From: Hydrogenophilales bacterium 28-61-23 | GTDB lineage: Bacteria; Pseudomonadota; Gammaproteobacteria; Burkholderiales; Thiobacillaceae | Direction: 5' to 3' | Assembly: GCA_002281555.1 (NCBI GenBank) | Contig: NCGJ01000012.1 | Location: 31,373-95,372 of the forward strand | Length of the DNA stretch: 64,000 bases | Part shown: positions 36,801 through 44,864 of the stretch, piece after piece | Layout: every line of letters starts with the position of its first letter | Position numbering within the stretch: the first letter of the stretch is position 1 | Notes under the pieces: model-generated | Databases searched by the model: none | What the model saw: only the letters and a program-made list of their open reading frames with translations | What the model was told of the DNA's origin: nothing | Position numbers and translations under genes: made by a program

Positions 36801-38010
36801 TACCGATGACAGCGACCTGGGCCTGACTTATAACCTCCCACCGATTGATGCGGACTCCAGTCAACCCAAGCAATACATCAGATTCAAACCCTATACGGGA
36901 TATCCTGATGGCCGCTGGGCAGTTGTCGTCGGCAATGGCTACAACAGCACGAATGGCTATGCGGCTCTTTACATCCTCTTCCTGGATGGGCCCACCGGAA
37001 CAGGGGGCGCTTGGACCTTGGGAACGGATTACGTGAAGATCGTGGCCGAAAAATCAACGACGGGGGGGAACGGTCTTTCCTCGCCATTCCCGTTCGACTC
37101 GGATGGGGATGGCTATGTGGATACCATCTATGCCGGGGATTTGCATGGAAACATGTGGCGCTTCCTGGTAGGCCCTCACGCAACCAGTAGCCTGTACACG
37201 GGTGTGACCAGCACGCCCAGTACTTGGACAGTCGCTTTCTCGCCTTCGACTTGCGCGGCATCCGCGCCTTCCACTTGTACTCCGCTGTTTGTCGCAGAAG
37301 ATGGCGCTAGTCCGACGAGTCTCCGCCAGCCGATCATTTCTCCGCCTATCGTCACCCGGCACCCGACCTCTGGGTTGATGGTGCTATTCGGCACGGGGCA
37401 ATATCTGTCGTCGGGAGATGTCCTAAGCGCCGCTACTCAGACGTTCTACGGGATTCAGGATACCGATGCCTTTGTTTCAGGACGTGGTGTACTGGCCAGT
37501 CAGACTCTGAGTACGGTAAACCCCCCGACCATTACCGCTACCACCCATCCCACGCTGACTTTGCCAGCGGTCGAGAAAGGTTGGTACAGCGATTTCTCGA
37601 TCTCAGGAGAACGGATCACGGGCCGACCCAATCTGATCGGCGGATTGGCGCTGTTTGACGCAGTGACGCCGAGCACCGTTGCTTGTACTGGCGGTGTTAC
37701 CAGCCGATTGATGGCTTTGAATTATTCGACTGGAGCTATGCCGACCTACGTGACATTCGATACCAATAATGATGGGCAAATTAATAGCTCCGACACCATT
37801 TCGGCCGGTATTTCAACTGGCTCTTCCCTGGGAGGTACCACATTTCTTAAGGGGAGCTTGACGTCTGGTGCCTCACACACATGGCTTTCGTCTCAAACGA
37901 CAAGTGGTGGAAGTAGCGGTGGTACATCTAGCCAAGGTGTCAATAGTGGAGGGTCTGCACTAGGAAATCAGGCTAATACCCGTATCAATTGGCGCGAAAT
38001 CATTCAGTGA
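33886..38010 (+). CDS. pilY1: Type IV pilus tip/adhesin protein PilY1
   Basis: A 1374-residue exported protein (signal near 1-25, ending VHSAP). The C-terminal half is the PilY1 beta-propeller (FPVVYVGANDGMLHGFNA, WRSVLVGGLNSGGKAFYALDV, GDLHGNMWRF). Calcium-loop-like motifs appear as DSDGDGYVDTIYAGD near 1071, DSDGDGVPDN near 625 and DTNNDGQINSSD near 1295. No canonical von Willebrand A MIDAS motif was seen in the N-terminal half. A Ser/Gly-rich stretch precedes the end INWREIIQ. PilY1 caps the pilus, controls retraction and binds surfaces. G+C is visibly lower than in the neighbours. It overlaps the frame of pilE only in untranslated extension. Confidence 0.93.
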   Translation: MKALWRIGFLLAGLSCLFGNPVHSAPIDISNFPLFLTNRVNPNVLFDMSIESPMVGAAYNDQPDTASGCTGRPATEAEGASTRNIGTCYFKTRTYLGYFEPTKCYTYSSNRFNPVSGKTYVIGSSATCSGDWSGNLLNWATMTAIDEFRWALTGGHRSSDTSALTVLQRANQTLGKGHSWFPVKKIGAAIAPGNVDTGTVTPYSDAVLYIYSHGVQLDVGTTIAASEKFTNRNARAKVCDTTAGLETNCKAYGTSNKPVGLIQNNADKMRFSLTSYLRDSTQSRDGGVLRSKMKYTGPYKYVIGTGSVANSNKEWSETDGTFFTDPDATESAASGVTNSGIINYINKFGGSGYKDSDPAGELYYEALRYFKNLGRTPEYSSVNTDGTGGIIGSGDAKLDGFPIITTWDDPIQAWCQKNFIVGINDANPWLDKKLPGTYFTCDKAGTTGMPGSFTATDCGPPSNPDGDINVTTLTNTVGTMELLNGATWQNTGTWTSGAASGTNDSVGYFSGDTNPNSCTATKTITNLGEVMGTCPAPQKENSYYIAGLAHYANTQDIRSDLTGKQTIATYMIDTQEYNSNPLDGAKNMLWLTGKYGGFIDSNSDGNPNISSNGSTSSEWDSDGDGVPDNYVLATQPDKLVDGLKNAFADIIKRTGSASSVATSTTELKAGSRYFLAQFASEEWSGTLLSTVLTTGTQEWDAGTVLNSQVSSSTDSRVIITKGIDTVTGLPGGAPFQWSTTALTSAQQSSLNADETGTADARGSNRVGYLRGHSQYEGVAVGTFRTRPTRKLGDIVNASPWYVGAPGAGYSDVDYPSYGTFVSDFKNRFPVVYVGANDGMLHGFNACELPVYSGSPSTLISGQPGCTTALQGKEVLAYVPSKVYSNLSWLMAQAYGSNSNNHKYFVDGSPMVGDAYLSSKTSWRSVLVGGLNSGGKAFYALDVTNPADTTLASKGPVFSETNASSLLLWEFTDTDDSDLGLTYNLPPIDADSSQPKQYIRFKPYTGYPDGRWAVVVGNGYNSTNGYAALYILFLDGPTGTGGAWTLGTDYVKIVAEKSTTGGNGLSSPFPFDSDGDGYVDTIYAGDLHGNMWRFLVGPHATSSLYTGVTSTPSTWTVAFSPSTCAASAPSTCTPLFVAEDGASPTSLRQPIISPPIVTRHPTSGLMVLFGTGQYLSSGDVLSAATQTFYGIQDTDAFVSGRGVLASQTLSTVNPPTITATTHPTLTLPAVEKGWYSDFSISGERITGRPNLIGGLALFDAVTPSTVACTGGVTSRLMALNYSTGAMPTYVTFDTNNDGQINSSDTISAGISTGSSLGGTTFLKGSLTSGASHTWLSSQTTSGGSSGGTSSQGVNSGGSALGNQANTRINWREIIQ

Positions 38011-38021
38011 AGGAACTTGCC

Positions 38022-38498
38022 ATGACAGATTTCCACCCGATTTTTAAAACTCAAACTGGAAGCCATTGTCGGCAGAAAGGCGTGACGCTGATCGAATTAA
38101 TGATCGCCGTGATGATCCTGGGTATCCTGGCGGCCATCGCTTATCCATCCTATATGGACCATGTGGCGAAAGCCAACAGGGCTGAGATGACCGGCATATT
38201 GCTGGAAAATGCCCAATTCCTGGAACGGAATTACACGACTGCCAACCGTTACGACACCGTGAACTCCGATGGTTCCGGTGGCGCTCCGGCAATCGTTGGG
38301 CAATCGCCTAAAACCGGTGTCGCAAAATACAACATCGCCCCCAACTACGGTGCCGCTCCGGCGCAAACCTTCACGCTTACTGCCACCCGCGCCGGAACCA
38401 TGGCAAACGATGACTGCGGTAACTTTACCTTGACCCAGGCTGGAGTACAGGGCTTGGTGAGCAACGACGCCTCGATGACAGTAGCGGAATGCTGGTAA
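38022..38498 (+). CDS. pilE: Type IV pilin PilE-like
   Basis: A 158-residue pilin. A 20-residue leader ends RQKG before VTLIELMIAVMILGILAAIAYPSY, and the globular part has a Cys pair (NDDCGNFTL and VAECW at the very end) forming the usual D-region loop. ATG 38022 follows the ribosome site aaggaac and begins 12 bases after the pilY1 stop. In this position, last after pilY1, the family is PilE/minor pilin rather than the major PilA. A 474-base region of repeats and the nifB promoter follows. Confidence 0.9.
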   Translation: MTDFHPIFKTQTGSHCRQKGVTLIELMIAVMILGILAAIAYPSYMDHVAKANRAEMTGILLENAQFLERNYTTANRYDTVNSDGSGGAPAIVGQSPKTGVAKYNIAPNYGAAPAQTFTLTATRAGTMANDDCGNFTLTQAGVQGLVSNDASMTVAECW

Positions 38499-38633
38499 AC
38501 CAGACCTGTTGTTTTTGAATCAAAGGCCGGTCGGTGGAGCGGGCTGTTCGTGGGCAAGGTCGGCTGACAAGGTAGGCTATAAGCAAACCCGATTTGTACT
38601 CTGCCGTAGCCAAATGCCGCCAGGCAAAAAGGC

Positions 38634-38655
38634 TGTTTGAGTGTGGAGGCGGCAA
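38634..38655. repeat. 22-bp dispersed repeat, copy 2
   Basis: Identical over 22 bases to 29065-29086 and again intergenic. In both places an aggcggcaag end leads into a GC-rich inverted repeat, so it is probably the border of a larger repeated element. Confidence 0.8.
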
Positions 38656-38707
38656 GCGGAGTCGTTGGCGCTTCAGCGCTTACAAGTCGGTCGAAGCGCG
38701 AGCCCTC

Positions 38708-38731
38708 GTAGGTCGGCAATCCTTTGCCGAC
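38708..38731. repeat. Palindromic repeat gtaggtcggcaa type, copy 1
   Basis: gtaggtcggcaatcctttgccgac: the gtcggcaa and ttgccgac arms pair perfectly around a short loop. One base differs from 42866-42889. Confidence 0.8.
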
Positions 38732-38845
38732 TATCCTTCCCGCGGCGCGGTTGCCGCCCGACTTCCATATTGGCTGAGGCAGCTTGCTGATCGGGTAAGG
38801 TAAAGCGGGTTTTGTCGCCTTCACCACAACCCACCTGCCTCAGCC

Positions 38846-38861
38846 TGTTCCATTTGCAACA
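38846..38861 (+). promoter_or_regulatory. NifA upstream activator sequence
   Basis: tgt, ten bases (tccatttgca), aca: an exact TGT-N10-ACA NifA site. Its centre lies about 95 bases before the expected transcription start of the sigma-54 promoter at 38924, which is the normal distance for an enhancer working by DNA looping. Confidence 0.8.
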
Positions 38862-38923
38862 GCAGTCCTGACGCTGTTTGTAAATGCGCAATAAAAACAA
38901 CAAGATAAAAACGTCGCCAAGGT

Positions 38924-38939
38924 GGGCACGGAGCTTGCA
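38924..38939 (+). promoter_or_regulatory. Sigma-54 (-24/-12) promoter of nifB
   Basis: gggcacggagcttgca matches TGGCACG-N4-TTGCA except for the first base, with GG and GC exactly ten bases apart. Start of transcription is expected near 38950, giving a short leader to the GTG at 38973. Confidence 0.9.
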
Positions 38940-38972
38940 CTAATCAGGTCGTCAACATCCGGAGGACGACCC

Positions 38973-40508
38973 GTGGAACTTCCCGTACTCAATTCCAGCC
39001 CCGCCGCCAACTCAGTTTCAAACGCCGACGGCGGATGCGATTCCCACTCCTGCGGTTCCACCGGCGATCAACTCGGCCATCTGCCCGAGCACATCCGCGC
39101 CAAGGTGCATAACCACCCGTGTTATTCCGAACAGGCGCACCACTATTTCGCCCGCATGCACGTCGCCGTGGCGCCGGCCTGCAACATCCAGTGCCATTAC
39201 TGCAACCGCAAATACGACTGCTCCAACGAGTCGCGCCCCGGCGTGGTGTCCGAGGTGCTGACTCCGGTGCAGGCGGTGAAGAAGGTGATGGCGGTGGCGG
39301 CCAACATCCCGCAGATGACGGTACTCGGTATCGCCGGACCCGGAGACCCGCTCGCCAATCCCGAGCGCACCTTCGAGACCTTCCGCGAGCTCTCGGAAAA
39401 GGCGCCCGACATCAAGCTGTGCGTGTCCACCAACGGTCTGGCCTTGCCGGAGTCGGTTGAGGAGTTGTCCAAGCACAACATCGACCACGTCACCATCACC
39501 ATCAACTGCGTCGATCCTGACGTGGGCGCCAAGATCTACCCGTGGATCTTCTGGAACAACAAACGCATCATGGGCCGCGAGGGCGCCGAGATTCTTATCG
39601 CGCAGCAGCAGAAGGGCCTGGAGATGCTGACTGCCCGGGGCATTCTGGTGAAGGTCAACTCGGTGATGATCCCCGGCGTCAACGACGAACACCTCGCGGA
39701 AGTCTCCAGGGTGGTGAAGTCCAAGGGCGCCTTCCTGCATAACGTGATGCCGCTGATCGCCGAGCCGGAGCACGGCACTTTCTACGGCCTGATGGGCCAG
39801 TCCGGCCCGACGCATGATGAATTGCAAAAGCTGCAGGATGCCTGCTCCGGCGACATGAACATGATGCGCCACTGCCGCCAGTGCCGTGCCGACGCGGTCG
39901 GCCTGCTGGGCGAGGATCGCGGCCAGGAGTTCACCATGGACAAGATCGAGGATATGGAAATCGACTACCCCGCCGCGATGGTCAAGCGCGCCGAGGTGCA
40001 TGCCGAGATCGCCCGCGAGCTGGAGATCAAGGAAAAAGCCAGCGCCGCCAAGGCCGAATTGGCAAAGGCCGGGTTGGTCGCTATCCAGGGTCTCAAGAAG
40101 GATGTGCTGAAAGCGCGTCCGGTCTTGATGGCGGTGGCCACCAAGGGCGGCGGCGTGATCAACGAGCACTTCGGCCATGCCAGCGAGTTCCTGATCTACG
40201 AAGCCCACGACGGCGATGTCCGCTTCATCGGCCACCGCAAGACCACCCCCTATTGCGAGGGCGGCGACACCTGCGGCGACGGCGAATCCGCTCTGGACGT
40301 GACCATCCGCGAACTGTCCGGTTGCGAAGTCGTGCTCTGTTCCAAGGTTGGCTACGAACCCTGGGGCCCGCTCGAAGCCGCCGGTATCCAGCCCAATGGC
40401 GAACACGCGATGGAAGCCATCGAGGATGCGGTTCTGGCCGTGTACGAGGAAATGCGCGTGGCCGGGAAGCTGGAAGCGAAGCCGGTTCTGCAACAAAAAG
40501 CGGCATAA
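38973..40508 (+). CDS. nifB: Nitrogenase FeMo-cofactor biosynthesis protein NifB
   Basis: A 511-residue radical SAM enzyme that builds NifB-co, the 8Fe-9S-C core of FeMo-co. The N-terminal HPCYSEQAHHYFARMHVAVA block is followed by the SAM-cluster motif CNIQCHYC (C70, C74, C77) and CNRKYDCSNESRPG. From about residue 400 a NifX-like domain (INEHFGHASEFLIYEA) is fused, as in many Proteobacteria. The GTG at 38973 is chosen because ggaggacg lies seven bases upstream and the start falls downstream of the sigma-54 promoter; the longer frame would begin inside the promoter. First gene of the operon. Confidence 0.97.
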   Translation: MELPVLNSSPAANSVSNADGGCDSHSCGSTGDQLGHLPEHIRAKVHNHPCYSEQAHHYFARMHVAVAPACNIQCHYCNRKYDCSNESRPGVVSEVLTPVQAVKKVMAVAANIPQMTVLGIAGPGDPLANPERTFETFRELSEKAPDIKLCVSTNGLALPESVEELSKHNIDHVTITINCVDPDVGAKIYPWIFWNNKRIMGREGAEILIAQQQKGLEMLTARGILVKVNSVMIPGVNDEHLAEVSRVVKSKGAFLHNVMPLIAEPEHGTFYGLMGQSGPTHDELQKLQDACSGDMNMMRHCRQCRADAVGLLGEDRGQEFTMDKIEDMEIDYPAAMVKRAEVHAEIARELEIKEKASAAKAELAKAGLVAIQGLKKDVLKARPVLMAVATKGGGVINEHFGHASEFLIYEAHDGDVRFIGHRKTTPYCEGGDTCGDGESALDVTIRELSGCEVVLCSKVGYEPWGPLEAAGIQPNGEHAMEAIEDAVLAVYEEMRVAGKLEAKPVLQQKAA

Positions 40509-40520
40509 GGGGAAACGATC

Positions 40521-40829
40521 ATGGCCTTCGAAATCATCGAAACCTGTGTCAATTGCTATGCCTGCGAGCCGCTCTGCCCCAACCAGGCGATCTACCAGGC
40601 CAGCCCGCACTTCCTGATCGACCCGGACAAATGCACCGAGTGCATCGGCGATTACATGGATGCCCAGTGTTCCAGCATCTGTCCGATTGAGGGCGCCATC
40701 CTCGATGAACTGGGCCGGGAAGTGAATCCGCCCGGCTCGCTGACCGGCATCTCGCCCGCTCTGCTGGCGAAATATCAGGCTGCGGTGGAGGCCACCTACC
40801 AGACGGCGCTGGCGGCCAAGAGCGCTTGA
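40521..40829 (+). CDS. fdxN: 2[4Fe-4S] ferredoxin of the nifB operon
   Basis: A 102-residue ferredoxin with CVNCYACEPLCP (CX2CX2CX3CP) and CTECIGDYMDAQCSSICP (CX2CX8CX3CP), the second having the long spacer typical of NifB-linked ferredoxins. It most likely passes electrons to NifB or nitrogenase. ATG 40521 is preceded by aagggg. Directly downstream of nifB and two bases before nifO. Confidence 0.9.
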   Translation: MAFEIIETCVNCYACEPLCPNQAIYQASPHFLIDPDKCTECIGDYMDAQCSSICPIEGAILDELGREVNPPGSLTGISPALLAKYQAAVEATYQTALAAKSA

Positions 40830-40831
40830 TC

Positions 40832-41277
40832 ATGGCCAGCGTCCTCTTCTACGAAAAACCCGGCTGCATCAACAACACCCGCCAGAAGGTGTTGCTGGTT
40901 ACCGCCGGGCATACGGTGCTGGCGAAGAGTCTGCTGACCGAGAAGTGGACGGCCGAGCGTTTGCGCACGTTCTTCGGTGAGTTGCCGGTGGCAGAGTGGT
41001 TCAACCTGAGTTCTCCGCGTGTCTATGGCGGTGAGGTTACGCCGGACCGGCTGAGCGAAGCCGAGGCGCTGCGCTTGATGCTGGCCGATCCGCTCCTGAT
41101 TCGCCGTCCGCTCATGGAAGCCGATGGCCAGCGCCGGGTTGGTTTCGAGCCGGACGCGGTGGATGGATGGATCGGCCTCGCTAGCAAACTAAGCGGCAAA
41201 GCGCCACGGGAAGACCTGGAAACCTGTCCGCGCAAACAGGAAGAGGCGAGGGGGCAGGCCTGCGCCATGCCGCCATC

Positions 41278-41281
<4 letters not shown>
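40832..41281 (+). CDS. nifO: Nitrogenase-associated protein NifO (ArsC-like)
   Basis: A 149-residue thioredoxin-fold protein of the ArsC/Spx-like nitrogenase-associated group. VLFYEKPGCINNTRQKVLL near the N-terminus holds the single Cys of this family, followed by GELPVAEWFNLSSPRV and LMLADPLLIRRPLMEADGQRRVGF. NifO has been linked to nitrate/molybdenum partition in Azotobacter; the biochemical role is unclear. ATG 40832 is used rather than the TTG that overlaps the ferredoxin stop. It overlaps the flavodiiron gene by four bases. Confidence 0.85.
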
Positions 41282-42842
<1,561 letters not shown>

Positions 42843-42865
42843 TCCCCATGCGCTGCAACAGTCCC

Positions 42866-42933
42866 GTAGGTCGGCAATCCCTTGCCGACATGCACACGAA
42901 CGGCGGCATGGGAATGCCGCCCTACCTCTCTTA
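42866..42933. repeat. Palindromic repeat gtaggtcggcaa type, copy 2
   Basis: Two hairpins, gtcggcaatcccttgccgac (42869-42888) and ggcggcatgggaatgccgcc (around 42903-42922), are enclosed by gtagg and cctac ends. The first is nearly identical to 38708-38731. It separates the two 2Fe-2S ferredoxin genes inside the nif operon. Confidence 0.8.
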
Positions 42934-42954
42934 ACCCACCAACCGGAGCTCATC

Positions 42955-43314
42955 ATGCCCATCGTCACTTTTTCCAGCCCCTTGCACAAAGACAAGACCG
43001 TCTATGCCGTCGCCGGCAGCCACACCAAGACGCTGCTCGAACTCGCCAAGGAAAACCATATTCCGATCGATTTCAGTTGCGGCGAAGGCGATTGCGGCAC
43101 CTGTTTGATCAAGGTCAGCAACCTGTCGCGTAAGGGACCGATGGGCGGCCCGCTGACCGATCGCGAAATCACCGTTCTGAAGGAACTCAAGAAGATCACC
43201 AAGGAGGAGATCGAGGCCATGAAAGTGGACGATGTGCCGCATACCGCCTGGCGTCTGGCTTGCCAGATGATCGTGCGCGACGAGGACATCCTGGTGGAGT
43301 ACCCGAGCAAATAA
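42955..43314 (+). CDS. [2Fe-2S] ferredoxin, nif-associated (2)
   Basis: A 119-residue 2Fe-2S ferredoxin: SCGEGDCGTCLIK (CX4CX2C) near 42-49 and the last Cys in WRLACQM. An insert of about 30 residues rich in Lys/Glu (KELKKITKEEIEAMKVDD) lies between, as in nif-cluster FdxB/FeSII-like proteins; the latter (Shethna protein) can shield nitrogenase from oxygen. Whether it does so here is open. Ribosome site ggag precedes ATG 42955. Confidence 0.87.
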   Translation: MPIVTFSSPLHKDKTVYAVAGSHTKTLLELAKENHIPIDFSCGEGDCGTCLIKVSNLSRKGPMGGPLTDREITVLKELKKITKEEIEAMKVDDVPHTAWRLACQMIVRDEDILVEYPSK

Positions 43315-43327
43315 CCTGGAGAAAATC

Positions 43328-43912
43328 ATGCAACCTGTCCTTGTGCAGCACTCCGCAACGCACGCAGCCCCGCGCGGCGGCCTCTATGCCTTGCTGATGG
43401 CACGGGCGGCGGGTCTGCCGAACGACGATCTGTTCGCCCGCATGCTGGTCAGCCATGCCGGTGGGCAGTCGGCCCTGCCAGCGGGCCTCGGCCTGGAGTC
43501 GAACGATTTCCGCGCGCTGATGGCCCGCCATTTTCCCGGGTTTAGCCTGCCCGCGCAGCTTGCCGGCGCGCCCGACCTGGGCGAACGCGCGGCCGAATGG
43601 GATGAACTGTTGGCCCTGCTCATGGAACACCGGGCCGGTGTCGAGCCATCGGAAACCTGGCTGGCGCTGATCGTCGCCACCGCCTGCATGGGCGGCGATC
43701 ATCTCTGGCAAGACCTGGGTTTGTGGCAACGCGCCGACCTGACTCAACTCATGGCGCGCAATTTCCCCGGCCTGACCGCGTTGAATAACCGCGACATGAA
43801 ATGGAAGCGATTCCTCTACAAACAGCTCTGCAACGGCGCCGGCGTGTATGTCTGCCGCTCGCCTTCATGTGAAGTGTGCGTCGATTACGCGAAGTGCTTC
43901 GGCCGTGAATGA
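43328..43912 (+). CDS. nifQ: Molybdenum donor protein NifQ
   Basis: A 194-residue NifQ. The C-terminal metal motif CRSPSCEVCVDYAKC (CX4CX2CX5C) is exact, and MARNFPGL, NMRDMKWKRFLYKQLC-like NNRDMKWKRFLYK and MGGDHLWQDLGL are conserved. NifQ donates Mo, as a Mo-Fe-S cluster, to NifEN/NifH for FeMo-co. ATG 43328 follows a ggag site. The draG frame begins within its last codons. Confidence 0.94.
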   Translation: MQPVLVQHSATHAAPRGGLYALLMARAAGLPNDDLFARMLVSHAGGQSALPAGLGLESNDFRALMARHFPGFSLPAQLAGAPDLGERAAEWDELLALLMEHRAGVEPSETWLALIVATACMGGDHLWQDLGLWQRADLTQLMARNFPGLTALNNRDMKWKRFLYKQLCNGAGVYVCRSPSCEVCVDYAKCFGRE

Positions 43913-44834
43913 TGTTTTTCCCCCTCCCCCAGAGGGGGAGGGGAGTAGACTGACCCACGCCATCGCCGCCTACCTCGGCCTCGCCATCGGCGACGCCTTG
44001 GGCGCAACTGTGGAATTCATGACCCCGCGCGAAATCGCGGCGCAATTCAAGGTGCACGACCAACTCATCGGCGGCGGCTGGTTGAAGCTGAAACCCGGCC
44101 AGGTCACCGACGACACCACCATGGCGCTGGCCCTCGGCGGTTCCATCCTCGAAGCCGGTCAGGTCGATGCCCACGCCGCCGCGCGCGCGTTCGACGCCTG
44201 GATGCGCGCCAGGCCGGTGGATATCGGCAGCACCGTGCGGCGCGGGCTGCTCGCCTTCCGCAAGACCGGCGATCCGAAGATGCCGTCCAGCGAACATGAC
44301 GCCGGCAACGGCGCGGCCATGCGCGTGCTGCCGGTGGCGCTGGCGACACTGGGCCTGCCGGAAGCGGATGCGCGCGCCGCTTGCCGCGCGCAGGCCCACG
44401 TGACTCACAACAACCGGTTGTCCGACGCCGCCACGGAAACCCTGGCGCTGATGGTGCGCGACGCGCTCCTCGGCGCCGACAAGCTCGATCTGCTGCATCA
44501 TCGTGCTCACCCGCTGGTGCGGGATCACCCGGAATTCGCCTTCCGCGCCGTGCGCCAGCGCCTGAATCCGAGCGGCTACATCGTCGAAACCCTGCAGGCG
44601 GTGTTTCAGGCTTTCTTCGACACCGACAGCTTCGAGGATTGTTTGATCGACGTGGTCAATCGCGGTGGCGACGCCGATACCACCGGCGCCATTGCCGGCA
44701 TGCTGGCCGGCGCGGTGTACGGGCCGACGGCGATGCCCAAGCGCTGGCTGCATGGGCTGGATGCGGCAACCCGGCATGCCTGCGAAACACAGGCGCGGCA
44801 ACTGCTGGAGATCGGCGCGCGCAAGTCGGCTTAG
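43905..44834 (+). CDS. draG: ADP-ribosyl-[dinitrogenase reductase] hydrolase
   Basis: A 309-residue DraG-type ADP-ribosylglycohydrolase that reactivates NifH by removing ADP-ribose. GLAIGDALGATVEFMTP, GGGWLKLKPGQVTDDT (Mn ligands TDD), SEHDAGNGAAMR, THNNRLSDAA and the second metal site NRGGDADTTGAIAGM are all present. The start is uncertain: a palindrome at 43921-43943 occupies the place of the N-terminus. GTG 43905, overlapping the nifQ end, gives a product with PPPPEGEG from the repeat; a CTG at 43950 or an ATG at 43848 in nifQ are alternatives. No draT lies in the window. Confidence 0.88.
   Translation: MNDVFPPPPEGEGSRLTHAIAAYLGLAIGDALGATVEFMTPREIAAQFKVHDQLIGGGWLKLKPGQVTDDTTMALALGGSILEAGQVDAHAAARAFDAWMRARPVDIGSTVRRGLLAFRKTGDPKMPSSEHDAGNGAAMRVLPVALATLGLPEADARAACRAQAHVTHNNRLSDAATETLALMVRDALLGADKLDLLHHRAHPLVRDHPEFAFRAVRQRLNPSGYIVETLQAVFQAFFDTDSFEDCLIDVVNRGGDADTTGAIAGMLAGAVYGPTAMPKRWLHGLDAATRHACETQARQLLEIGARKSA
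43921..43943. repeat. Perfect palindrome at the nifQ/draG junction
   Basis: cccctccccc, three-base loop aga, gggggagggg: a ten-bp perfect stem of the same family as 16085 and 27462. It starts eight bases after the nifQ stop and lies in the presumed DraG reading frame; on RNA it could cover the DraG start. Confidence 0.85.
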
Positions 44835-44864
44835 GTGGAAAAGGCCGGATTCGATCCGATCCTG

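Larger units (their letters stand above)
38499..38845. other. Gene-free interval with repeats between pilE and nifB
   Basis: No gene is supported here. It contains a copy of the 22-bp dispersed repeat (38634-38655), a cgcttcagcgctt element near 38670-38683 that resembles the core of the hypF-end repeat, and a gtaggtcggcaatcc/ttgccgac hairpin (38708-38731). The nifB control region begins right after. Confidence 0.6.

Noticed and set aside
39018..40610. 530-codon minus-strand open frame opposite nifB
   Set aside because: Mirror of the nifB codons; no motif, and NifB on the plus strand is unambiguous.
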